The translations under genes and the position numbers were made by a program. Of a stretch of 34,265 nt of DNA, positions 18,021 to 27,300 are shown piece after piece. Origin of the DNA: SG8-4 sp964598225 (GTDB lineage Bacteria; Planctomycetota; Phycisphaerae; Sedimentisphaerales; Anaerobacaceae). The stretch spans positions 1 through 34,265 of the forward strand of contig CAZRBG010000059.1 of NCBI GenBank assembly GCA_964598225.1, written 5' to 3'. The notes beneath the pieces were generated by a model. It saw only the letters and a program-made list of their open reading frames with translations, did no database searches and had not been told where the DNA came from. Every line of letters starts with the position of its first letter. The stretch's first letter is position 1.

Positions 18021-19493
18021 TCACAGCGGTTTCCAGACCGGGCCACCCTTGTAGATCCGGCCCACTGGATATCGCTCGCTTGGTGTTACCGCCGTTTCCA
18101 TGATACGGGCGATGCGTTTCACAATATCGGGGTGATCGTCGGCAACATCGCTAGTTTCACCGACGTCGACACTAAGGTCATACAATTGGATCGCACCATT
18201 CCGGCCGAGACGAATGCCTTTCCAGTTGCCTGTGCGCACGGCCTGATCGTAGCGGCGGCGGCAGTGCCCGTAGTCCCAGTACAGATAATCGTGCTGCGGG
18301 GCGGGGCCTTTACCTCGCAGTGCGGCGGCAATCGAGTGGCCGTCGATTCTGTCAGGCGGCTCGGCGCCCGCAAGTTCGGCGAAGGTCGGCAGCATGTCCC
18401 AGAAGGCAATCACATCGTTGCTGGTGGTCTCGGCAGGAATCGTGCCCGGCCAGTTAGCGATGAACGGGACGCGTATGCCGCCTTCATACATATCCCGCTT
18501 GTGCCCGCGCAGAGGGCCGTTGCTGTCGAACAAATCCACAGCGCCGGCCCAGGGTCCATTATCACTGGTCACAATCGTCAGCGTGTTCTCGCGAATGCCG
18601 AGTTCGTCCAGCAGATCGACGATTCGGCCGATATCCTTATCGAGAAGCGCAATCATGGCCGCATAATTCTTGGCTTTCTGAGGCCATTCCTTGTCGTGGT
18701 AAGGTTCGTCTGAAGGCACCGGCAGTTGCGTAGGATCCTCTTGCTTCTTGCCGAAATGCGGCAATGTGAAGGCGCCGTAAAGGAAAAACGGCTGATCCTT
18801 TGACTGCCGAATGAATTCCAAAGCGCGATCCGCCATCAGATGATGGCTGTAGTGCAATTGAGTTTCCCTGTTGTCGGGCATATGATACTTGCCGGTGTTG
18901 TCGTCCAGATAATTGGTATAGTACCAGTGGGCATGATCCTGATCGAGATAACCGAAGAACATGTCAAAGCCCCGCTTTGTGGCTTCACTGGCGCTGCCCG
19001 CCGTACCAAGCGACCACTTGCCCACAGTCCCGCAGCGATATCCTGCCTTCTTCAATACCTCGGCAATGGTAACGTCGCTCTTGTCGAGATACGTATGAAA
19101 GTGCGGAATGTTATCGCGGGCGGGCGTGTGGCCTCCGTGAGTGCCCGTCATCAAGCAGCTGCGCGAGGGGGTGCAGACCGTCCCCCCGGCGTAGGCCTGA
19201 GTGAACTTCATCCCGCCTTTGGCCAGACGATCCATATTGGGGGTTCTGATCTTGTCCTGCCCATAGCAGCCGGGATCCCCGTAGCCCATATCGTCGGCCA
19301 TGATGAAGACGATATTGGGACGCGTGGGTGATGCGCCCTCGGCGATCTTAGCCAGCCATGATAGACCCAAGCAAGAGGAGGTCAATGTTGCCGTTGTCGT
19401 CAAGCCACGATGCAGAAATTCCCGCCGGTCAAGGTCATCTGGGATTCCTCTTGTCGCCAATTTACTGAAATTACTATTGTTCACCTTATTCAC
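18021..19493 (-). CDS. Exported type I sulfatase (2)
   Basis: A 490-residue protein that starts with GTG at 19493, preceded by a near-perfect GGGAGGA seven bases upstream inside the end of the fusion gene; the two genes are only three bases apart, so translation is coupled. DRREFLHRGLTTTATLTSSC is a Tat-like leader. RPNIVFIMADDMGYGD carries the two metal-binding aspartates. CTPSR at 107-111 is the canonical C-x-P-S-R signature in which Cys107 becomes formylglycine. VGKWSLG and IVTSDNGPW are the other conserved catalytic blocks. It would desulfate a glycan in the periplasm or outside. It is followed by sulfatase 1, a different subfamily, so the pair probably attacks different sulfate positions (inference). 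Confidence 0.94.
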   Translation of the reverse strand: MNKVNNSNFSKLATRGIPDDLDRREFLHRGLTTTATLTSSCLGLSWLAKIAEGASPTRPNIVFIMADDMGYGDPGCYGQDKIRTPNMDRLAKGGMKFTQAYAGGTVCTPSRSCLMTGTHGGHTPARDNIPHFHTYLDKSDVTIAEVLKKAGYRCGTVGKWSLGTAGSASEATKRGFDMFFGYLDQDHAHWYYTNYLDDNTGKYHMPDNRETQLHYSHHLMADRALEFIRQSKDQPFFLYGAFTLPHFGKKQEDPTQLPVPSDEPYHDKEWPQKAKNYAAMIALLDKDIGRIVDLLDELGIRENTLTIVTSDNGPWAGAVDLFDSNGPLRGHKRDMYEGGIRVPFIANWPGTIPAETTSNDVIAFWDMLPTFAELAGAEPPDRIDGHSIAAALRGKGPAPQHDYLYWDYGHCRRRYDQAVRTGNWKGIRLGRNGAIQLYDLSVDVGETSDVADDHPDIVKRIARIMETAVTPSERYPVGRIYKGGPVWKPL

Positions 19494-19496
19494 AAT

Positions 19497-21470
19497 TCAG
19501 TCCTCCCGTGCTTCACGTAACCATGCCAAGCTGAAGCGATAGTGCAACCCGCTGGAAATAAGGTGAATGATCCCATCGGGGGTCTGTGTGGCGGCGAGGT
19601 AGCCACGCGGCTCGGCATGTGTCGAATCAGCAAGGAATTGATGGGTGTGGCCCGCCGTATCGAATGTTCCTTTCCCGGGTGTGAGCAGCTTTCGCAATGG
19701 CCAGCTGCGCCCTTCGTCGAAGCTCACTGCGGCAAACAGCCCGTAACCGCGAAACTCGTTGCCCTCGGCATCACGAAAAATCATGCCCTTGTCCTTTCCC
19801 GGCGCATCGGTAAACGATGCGTAAAAGACAGGCCCCTCACGAAGGCGTCTCAGCACCAGGCGCTGGCCCGAACCAATCCCCCGGAACGGTCCCGAAGAGT
19901 ACACCCAACTCTGCCCTCGGTTCGTCGATATCGACTGTGGAATCTTGCCGTCCGAACCTCCGCCGAGATGCCGCCCGAAAGCCAGCAGTTCACCAGCCTG
20001 ACGCTCGATCACGGATGCATGGATGCCGGCAATCGTGCCCTTTGTAATCGCCCAGCTTTTACCTGCATCCCTGCTAAGCCACAGAGCCGTGCCGCCACCT
20101 TTACGTCTCAGAGGAGCATCACTTGGCAATACAATCGTGCCGTCGCTCAAGAGACATGCTGACGCAATCGGCTGGTTGGACTCCCAGGGGTCATTGCGTC
20201 GCGGATTGATAAGCTTCGGGCTCGACCAGGTAACGCCGTTATCTCCGGAGGTGCGCATGACCAGTGCAAGCATCGTACGATAGCCCTGGGCCGCGCTGAG
20301 CCCGTTGAAGAAATACAAAGTGCCGCTTTTGTCGTTCAGCAGAGCAGAACCGGTCAGATTGCGGTCCGGCACCTGGAAGAACGGCGCCGCCGGCGTCCAT
20401 GCGTCACTGCCGGCCTTAAAGCGGCTTCCCAGTATGGTCAACTCTCGTCCGGACTCACTATTGCAGGAGAACCATACCGCCAGCAGGTCGCCATTGTCGC
20501 ACCAGGTGAGTGCCGGGCAATGGTTGTGCCGGGAATACAACGGGCCGTTGGAGTTGGGCGGGATCTTGACAAACGGAATCGGCTTTTTCCAAAAAGGTTT
20601 ATCCGACGCGGGGCCTTTTGACCAGTCCCATGATTCCTGCCCGACATCCTGAGCCCATTCTGGTGCAGGTGTCTGGGGGAGGCGTGGGGTTTCAGGCGGT
20701 TCGGCCTGTACGACCCTAAAGCCAATCATCCAGCTCTTATCGGTCGGAAGGGCGCCCATACGGTTGGCCGAGCGGAGGTAAACGACCGGTGTGCCATGAC
20801 TGCCGCCGCGCGTAACCTTAACGTACCCATCAGCCCGGCCCATTGGATCGGTTTGTACACCAGTTTCATACGGTCCATACCAATCCAGACACCACTCCTC
20901 GACATTACCGTGCATACCATGCAGACCCCACGCATTGGGCGGGCTTTTGCCAACGTGCAATGGGACGGGTACGGCCTTCCAGATTGCTTTCTGGTTTTTG
21001 TGGTACACTTCCGGGAGAATTTGACCTGTGGAATAGGCTGCGGTCGTACCGGCGCGACAGGCGTACTCCCATTCGGCCTCGGTCGGCAGACGGTACGTCT
21101 TGCCTCCTTTGTCGCCGAGCCATTGACAGAAAGCAACGGCGTCGTTCCAACTGACGAATATTACAGCCTCATCATCCTCTTTCGACAGGTCATGCCTGCC
21201 GCGCAGTTTTCGATGGTTCGGATCGAACTGCTCGTACTGAACGTTGGTCACCTCTGTGGCAGACATCCAAAACGGCCGTGCGATGCGCACCGTATAGATG
21301 GGCTTCTCATCAAAATCGCCGGCGCCGTCTGTACTTCCCATCTCAAACCGGCCCGCCGGCACCCTCACCAGTCTCATGCCAAGAGAATTCTCACTCGTCT
21401 CGAGAGCTCCCACACACGTTGCGGACAATAATACCATAAGTAGTGCCGTCAGAACCTTAGTCTTTATCAT
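19497..21470 (-). CDS. Exported FGE-like domain / Asp-box sialidase-fold fusion (third paralogue)
   Basis: A 657-residue protein. The start at 21470 follows GGAG by eight bases and gives a normal Sec signal (MIKTKVLTALLMVLLSATCVG). The upstream in-frame ATG would add 17 charged residues. The ATG shares one base with the sulfatase 3 stop (TAATG). The FGE-like domain (about residues 25-265) carries RLPTEAEWEYACRAG, MHGNVEEWC and RGGSHGTPVVYLRSANR, with no FGE catalytic cysteines. The sialidase-fold part carries Asp boxes SGDNGVTW, SRDAGKSW, STNRGQSW and SFDEGRSW and ends in QTPDGIIHLISSGLHYRF. Its closest relatives in the window are the fusions at 8730 and 11502, in the other gene block; here it is sandwiched between sulfatases. 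Substrate unknown. Confidence 0.88.
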   Translation of the reverse strand: MIKTKVLTALLMVLLSATCVGALETSENSLGMRLVRVPAGRFEMGSTDGAGDFDEKPIYTVRIARPFWMSATEVTNVQYEQFDPNHRKLRGRHDLSKEDDEAVIFVSWNDAVAFCQWLGDKGGKTYRLPTEAEWEYACRAGTTAAYSTGQILPEVYHKNQKAIWKAVPVPLHVGKSPPNAWGLHGMHGNVEEWCLDWYGPYETGVQTDPMGRADGYVKVTRGGSHGTPVVYLRSANRMGALPTDKSWMIGFRVVQAEPPETPRLPQTPAPEWAQDVGQESWDWSKGPASDKPFWKKPIPFVKIPPNSNGPLYSRHNHCPALTWCDNGDLLAVWFSCNSESGRELTILGSRFKAGSDAWTPAAPFFQVPDRNLTGSALLNDKSGTLYFFNGLSAAQGYRTMLALVMRTSGDNGVTWSSPKLINPRRNDPWESNQPIASACLLSDGTIVLPSDAPLRRKGGGTALWLSRDAGKSWAITKGTIAGIHASVIERQAGELLAFGRHLGGGSDGKIPQSISTNRGQSWVYSSGPFRGIGSGQRLVLRRLREGPVFYASFTDAPGKDKGMIFRDAEGNEFRGYGLFAAVSFDEGRSWPLRKLLTPGKGTFDTAGHTHQFLADSTHAEPRGYLAATQTPDGIIHLISSGLHYRFSLAWLREARED

Positions 21471-22918
21471 TATTGATTGCTCCTGTCTGTAATCCTTTGT
21501 CGGTTCACATCCTTTTCCCATTGCTTATATGCATCCTTGAGTTTCCTGACGACTTCGGGTCTCCTGTCAGCTATGTTGTTTGTCTCTGCTATGTCTTCGT
21601 CGAGATTGAACAACTTCGGAGGTTCTTTTTCCAGCCGGACAAGTTTCCAGGGTCCTGATCGTGCGGCCCGACGTCCTCTTATGTGCCAGAAAACCGTTCG
21701 CTCGGGCAGGGCTTGAGACTCGAACAGAAGCTGTTTCAGACTCGTCCCATCCAATGCTTGAGAACTGCCGGCAACGGGAGTCTCAAGCCCTGCCATATCC
21801 AGATATGTCGGCATCAGGTCCATCGTCATCGTGGTCTCGTTAGTCGTTAGACCGGGTTTGATCTTACCGGGCCACCATGCAATGGCCGGGACTCGGTGCC
21901 CCCCTTCGAACACATCTGCCTTTTGTCCACGCAATTTTCCGTTACTGGAAATTTCGCCTCGATGTAAGCCGGAATAGTGAAGATAGCCACCGTTGTCCGA
22001 AGTGAAGAAAACGAACGTGTTCTTGTCCAGACCGTGTCTCTTAAGCTCCACAACGATGCGCCCGATGCTCTTGTCCAACTCTTCTATCATATTTTCGACC
22101 ACGGGACCGACATTTTTATGAGGGCCGAGCTTGGAGTCGACAAGGGGGATATTCGCTCGCCAACGAGTATAATCTTTCCCTGGCTGGCGGTGACCGGGAT
22201 CATCCGGGGCCATCCAGGGAAAATGGATGGCTGAGTGCGGAACGTAGAGAAAGAACGGTCTGTTTTTGTTTTCTTCGATAAAGCGAACGGCATAGTCTGT
22301 GAGCAAGGTGGTATTATAACCTTCGTCATTCTCCAGTTCCAGGTTGTGCCACCAGTCAGGCTCTCCGTGCCGGTCAACATGTGAAATATAGTCGGAATCG
22401 CCGTATGTGTGGCCCCGAAACTCATCGAAGCCCTGATGTATCGGGTTGTCCTCAAGTCGGTCTCCCAAATGCCATTTGCCGAAGATCGCGGTGGCATAAC
22501 CGGCTTCACGAAGTCGTTCTGCTATGGTGATTTCGTCCCGCGGCAATCCCTTTGCGTTCTTGCCGAGCGCCGATTCGATTCCCATGCGTTGCTGATAACG
22601 CCCGGTCAGCAAAGCAGCCCGCGTCGGCGAGCACATCGGACCGTTCGAATGAAAGTCGGTGAAGCGCATCCCTTCCGCTGCCAAACGGTCCAAATTCGGG
22701 GTTTTCTTGGCTCTGTTGCCGTAACAACCGATATCGCCATAGCCGAGATCGTCGGCTAAGATAAGAACGAAATTCGGCTTCCTGTCGGTGCCTTCAGCAC
22801 ACGCCGGCGGGTGAGCAATCGCCGCACACGCCACACCGGCTAAGGCACTTCTGAGAAAATCACGTCTACTGAAGTGTTTTACCACTGGCCCGTTTTTCCC
22901 AAGATTTACGGATGTCAT
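21470..22918 (-). CDS. Tat-exported type I sulfatase (3)
   Basis: A 482-residue protein. The start is set at 22918 so that the Tat motif SRRDFLRSALAGVAC lies near residue 17. An earlier ATG at 22987 would overlap the previous gene by 55 bases and push the signal too far in. PNFVLILADDLGYGDIGCYG gives the metal site, and CSPTRAALLTGR gives the nucleophile (Cys96 in this numbering). The block GKWHLGD is the conserved Lys/His segment, and FFTSDNGG holds the later metal ligands. This is the standard arylsulfatase arrangement. It starts 14 bases after the Asp-box gene and its stop overlaps the fusion gene start by one base, so it is the second gene of the operon. Subfamily and substrate cannot be fixed by eye. 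Confidence 0.93.
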   Translation of the reverse strand: MTSVNLGKNGPVVKHFSRRDFLRSALAGVACAAIAHPPACAEGTDRKPNFVLILADDLGYGDIGCYGNRAKKTPNLDRLAAEGMRFTDFHSNGPMCSPTRAALLTGRYQQRMGIESALGKNAKGLPRDEITIAERLREAGYATAIFGKWHLGDRLEDNPIHQGFDEFRGHTYGDSDYISHVDRHGEPDWWHNLELENDEGYNTTLLTDYAVRFIEENKNRPFFLYVPHSAIHFPWMAPDDPGHRQPGKDYTRWRANIPLVDSKLGPHKNVGPVVENMIEELDKSIGRIVVELKRHGLDKNTFVFFTSDNGGYLHYSGLHRGEISSNGKLRGQKADVFEGGHRVPAIAWWPGKIKPGLTTNETTMTMDLMPTYLDMAGLETPVAGSSQALDGTSLKQLLFESQALPERTVFWHIRGRRAARSGPWKLVRLEKEPPKLFNLDEDIAETNNIADRRPEVVRKLKDAYKQWEKDVNRQRITDRSNQ

Positions 22919-22932
22919 TTTCAGTTCTGAAC

Positions 22933-24249
22933 TCAGTCTCCGATAGATTCTCCTCTGGCATCTGCCGTGGTTAATTGGCGTTTGCAAGCAGTTCCGGCGC
23001 CGGATGGAGCCCCGTGCTCGACCATCGATTCGGCCATGGCCAGATCACGGAAGTTTTCGAATCGATGAAAGGTAAGAAAGTTGGCATCGTGCTGGTTGTG
23101 TGCACCACCCAGGCCGTCGTCGTAGGCGGTGCGGGATACGGCGATCAGGTCGTTGCCCTCGAACAGCCAGTCGAGGTACTGAAAGCCATGCCTTTGTGTA
23201 TCCGGGTGATAGAGCAGGATACTACGGATCTTCCAGGTGCGCAGATCATTGGACCGCATCAAGGCCACGGCATTGCGGATGCGTTCTCGGTTGCCGTTGC
23301 GATGCTGCGGCAAAACGGCGTTGGAAAGGGTCCAGTAGGCACCGCTCTTATCGTCAAACCGAATCGTGAATTTCTTACAGCCGCCGGGGAACGTGATGAA
23401 GCCCGTCTCCGGATCGAACGTGACAGTCCGACCATCATCGCTGATTTTGATGATGGCAGCCTTTTCCTCTTTGACGGGGTAGCCGCGTTTGCTGGGATAG
23501 TCGACGCGTAGGATATTGACGATTTCACCTTCAGGCGTGACCACTGCATTGCCTTCAAGCCAGCCTCCGAACAGTCCGTCGAGCCATTGCGGATTGCGTG
23601 CCATTCGGTTAGAACAAGTCCAACTGGATGCTTTCAGCAGGTCGGTGCCGACCGGCGCGGACATCATAAAGGCGCGAAAATGCGCGCCCCATCGATTCGG
23701 CCGGCCCATGGCGTCTTCCATTGCCCGCCAGATTCGGCCTTCATGGACGACCACCGGCGTCGGTGCGCAGTGATAGCGAGCATCGTCCAGCAGTACACCG
23801 TGTTCGGTGTCGGTAGGCTCCAGCCAGGAGCGGCCGCCGTCGTTTGATTTCCAGATAACCGTATCGCCGTAGGCCTTTTTCGTCCCCATCAGGTACAAGA
23901 CGTTGCGATGCACAAACAGCGACGCCCAGAACGCGCCGCTGATCCGATTGGTTTGCTTCCAAGATTTTCCACGGTCTTCCGATCTGTAAATCCGTGTACC
24001 GCCTTTTTCGTTCTTTGGCGAACCGGGACCGAACTCATCACCCTTAGCAATGTAGGTTCCATCCGACAGCACGGCCAATCCAGGCGAGCCCAGATAAATC
24101 CCCGATGATTTCGGGCTGTGATCGATAACAACACCGGGAACGGCGGTGAAATCCGCGCCGCGCTCGCCACCAATACCCGGTTGTGCTCCAATTGCCGTCG
24201 CTACGATCAGTGCGCTCACGGATGCAATTGTCTGGATTGTTCGGTTCAT
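22933..24249 (-). CDS. Secreted Asp-box (BNR) sialidase-fold protein
   Basis: A 438-residue protein with a Sec signal (MNRTIQTIASVSALIVATAIGAQP). Two clear Asp boxes, YRSEDRGKSW and WKSNDGGRSW, place it in the six-bladed sialidase/exo-glycosidase fold, without the FGE-like domain of the fusion proteins. Conserved patterns after the signal (YLGSPGLAVLSDGTYIAKGD) resemble planctomycete and Bacteroidetes 'exo-alpha-sialidase' annotations, but the arginine triad needed for true sialidase activity cannot be confirmed by eye. It is the first gene of the run that continues with sulfatase 3, fusion 3, sulfatase 2 and sulfatase 1, so it may act with them on a sulfated glycan. Its promoter should lie in the 132-bp gap upstream, which also contains a 9-bp-stem hairpin. 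Confidence 0.85.
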   Translation of the reverse strand: MNRTIQTIASVSALIVATAIGAQPGIGGERGADFTAVPGVVIDHSPKSSGIYLGSPGLAVLSDGTYIAKGDEFGPGSPKNEKGGTRIYRSEDRGKSWKQTNRISGAFWASLFVHRNVLYLMGTKKAYGDTVIWKSNDGGRSWLEPTDTEHGVLLDDARYHCAPTPVVVHEGRIWRAMEDAMGRPNRWGAHFRAFMMSAPVGTDLLKASSWTCSNRMARNPQWLDGLFGGWLEGNAVVTPEGEIVNILRVDYPSKRGYPVKEEKAAIIKISDDGRTVTFDPETGFITFPGGCKKFTIRFDDKSGAYWTLSNAVLPQHRNGNRERIRNAVALMRSNDLRTWKIRSILLYHPDTQRHGFQYLDWLFEGNDLIAVSRTAYDDGLGGAHNQHDANFLTFHRFENFRDLAMAESMVEHGAPSGAGTACKRQLTTADARGESIGD

Positions 24250-24290
24250 TCACAGAATCCCTTCTGCACACTTACAGGTACAAGGCTGAT

Positions 24291-24321
24291 CGGGGCTTGC
24301 ATCTAATCGACACAAGCCCCG
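24291..24321. terminator. Perfect 9-bp inverted repeat between the LamG gene and the Asp-box gene
   Basis: CGGGGCTTG and CAAGCCCCG pair perfectly around a 13-base loop, about 60 bases beyond the stop of the LamG/discoidin gene and about 42 bases before the Asp-box start, both on the reverse strand. This is the right place for a terminator separating two transcripts. There is no T tract, so an RNA-level or protein-binding role is equally possible. Confidence 0.45.
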
Positions 24322-24381
24322 AACTAATTCTCAAAACCAAGATATCAACACTCTTTTTTCTATCAACCAGGACTGACAAGG

Positions 24382-27300
24382 CTATTGGCCCGCAACGTTC
24401 AGCAGGAACTGATCGGCCGAAAGAGCCGCTGCTGAGAACCGCACCTCGTCAATCATGCCGTTGAAGAACTGGCCGGAATCGCCGGGCGGATTATTATTGT
24501 CGCGGATGATTGAGCCGATGCCCAAGCCGCGGGGAGAATCGCCGGGCCTATCCCTGAACTCAGCCGTACCCTTCAACTCCCCATTGACACAGATCTTCAT
24601 CGGAGCCGCAAGATCCGTCTCATCAAAAACTGCGGCAACGTGATACCACTCGTTAGCCACTACAGCTTCAGGACCGGCCGCGGCATGATTTGCGTCGGAA
24701 TTGATAGAGAACTGAAGATCTCCGTCCGGTTTCAAGTCGATGTAGTACTGCCCAGGACTGCCTCCGTACTTCCTCACGATGACGCTCTGACGGACAGTGT
24801 AGGGGTGTATGAACGCCTCGATCGTGAATGCACCGAATGTACTCAGATCTAATGGAGTATCCACACCCGTGTCGGGAATTACCAAGCCAACGCCGGGGTC
24901 GTTGTCGCCAGGATCGTTCATGAGTTCGGCGCTCGTTCCGGCTGTGTTGTACATCGCGTTCGCCGGGCCGTAGAATGCATCGACCGCTGCGTTTGCTCCA
25001 AAGGATGTATCATAAAACTTGTGTGCGACGTACCCGCTCTGGATGTCCGTGTCGGTGATAATCTGTTCTCCGATCGCCCCGTCGAACTGCCAGTGTGCAA
25101 TTGTTGAAACGGGCTCTTCAGCAGAGCGACCAAGCTGAATATCATCAATATACAGCAGTCCCATGCCCGTCGATGAAGGATTGTCACGGTCTCCTATGCC
25201 GATGTACATCTTCTTGACATCAGTCACATCCAAGCCGTTTGAGCCAAACGTGCTCAGCGGAATTTCCCACGGAAGCCAACTGTCCAGACCAACCGCCGCT
25301 TCATCCGGATGAGTTACAGTCTCGGCACGTCCCGAGCCGTCTTCAATAGTTACATACAATGGGGCCGGATCGTTGCTCGGTTGCTCTATGCCGATGGCCT
25401 CATTCTGCCATTGGCCGGTAACGTTACCCGTGCTTTCCACGCCGGAGAACATCGCCGTCGTAGAGTTACCAGCATTATGACTGGTCACAGCCAAACCGAT
25501 ATAAACACTCGCTTGCATAGGCACACTCTGGGGATTCCACGCCATTGGCGTCCATGTGGCGCCATCGGCCGAGTAGAACCCGTTAAAGACATCGCCGTTG
25601 CGTTCTATTTTAATCCAGTACGGCGCTCTAATCGCGGTCTGCTCGGGGGTCGCGACTTCATCGTCACCCATGACATTTGCGGGAGTTCCGGTGCGGATCT
25701 GGAACCGACAGCCATTGCCGGGTGTGATGTACACGGCTGCAAACTTAGATCCGATATCGAGAGTCTCACGAATCATCACGCCTGCCTTGGCCCACGCATG
25801 TGTGTTCGACAAGCTATCCACGCGAGCGACTATAGAGCCGTTGCCGTTGAGTTGCTTGTAGGCGAAGCGGAATTCGTCCGCCATTTCCCCGATGTCAACT
25901 CCTGCGCCGCTCATCAGTATGCTGCCGTCGTCACGTTGCAGAAAAGAGAACAGCCTGCCACGAAAATGCAGCAAGAGCGTATTAGCGCCATGTGCCGTCC
26001 AGTCCTGTGGCTCGTCGAAGGTACGCACCGCCTCCGATTTCGTTACCCCAGCCGTGTTGTTGTAGGACAGCGGCATGGAATTCCTGCCGCCGTGGACAAT
26101 TGTCGGCTCGGCATACGGAGGTGTGAGGTAGCCGACCTGGGAACCATTGTCAGGAACTTCGTAGCCGTCTATCCAGGTCTGCCAGATTGCCTCACCGGCA
26201 GCGTCATCATCTGTGTAACTCTCAAAATCTTCCACAACGAGATACTCTTGTGCCGTAAAACTCCAGATCTGCCCTTGCCAGGTGCTCGGACCGGCAGCCT
26301 CATTGACCTCGTTGACTTTCCAGTAGTAAGTCTCCGCCAACTGCAAATCAAGCGGTGTAAGATCGTAACTGCTCTCGCTCACCGCGTCGAGCGGAGCTGT
26401 TCCATCCTCCACTGCTTTCTCGTCACTGCTCAAATAAACTTCGTGTAGAGTTGCATTTCTAGCTGCACGCCAGCCGAGACTCGTATCCACACCTACGTCC
26501 ACCGCTCCGTCCGCCGGCTGCGGCTCTCTGGCATGAGTCGGGACGTACAGAAAACGGACTTCACTCAAGCCATATTGAGATAGGATTCCACCCCAGTTGC
26601 TGTTCACAGTAAGTCTGACATACCTGGCCGCTTCACCATCGAAATCGACGGTTGTATTATAAGCATAGTCGTCCAGGCCGGGACCCTGGGCAAACTCAAA
26701 GCTGCCCAGTTCCTGCCAATCTACCCCGTTACCCGAATACTCAACCGTCACGTCCTTCGCTCCGATCCCGAAAGAACCTTCAACAATCTGATTCTGATTC
26801 CAGACCCGCATCTCGTGAAGCTTGTAGACTTTGTCGAAAGCGTACTCTATCCAGGTCGGCTGAGGACCGGCAACATCGCTTAGCCACATATCATTCGCAT
26901 TTGTCGAGTGCAGATCCTCCTCGTTTAGCCCCGAGCCGTCAATGGTTTTCTGAGGACCGGTGTTGTCACTGGAAGAACTCGAAGCCGTGGCAACAATATT
27001 GGCATTGTCCATTACGTAACTATACGGCTCAACCGTGAAACTCCAGACTTCACCTTTAGAGATCGTAAGGCCCGGGCCTTCTTCGGCAGGTATCTCTGCA
27101 TCGACACGCCAGTAGTAAGTCTGCCCTAATTGCAGCAACACGGGCGGATCGTAGATATCTTCTACCTGACCCTGTGCTTTAAGCACGCCCAGCGGATTGG
27201 AGCGACTGGCGTTAATGACATCCTCACGGACCGTACCAAGGTAAACATCAGTGCTCACCACGGTCTCGCCGGTTGCCCAGCTTAGAACTATATCATGTGG

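Noticed and set aside
17739..18713. A 324-codon forward open frame across the two sulfatase genes
   Set aside because: It is antisense to the conserved sulfatase coding sequence and its translation shows no family pattern.
8730..21470. Calling the FGE-like domains active formylglycine-generating enzymes
   Set aside because: Both catalytic cysteine positions after GGSH are replaced in all three proteins, and the proteins are exported.
25309..26448. A 379-codon open frame on the forward strand
   Set aside because: It lies entirely opposite the LamG/discoidin gene, has no recognisable domain and no ribosome binding site; it is a shadow of the opposite strand's codon usage.
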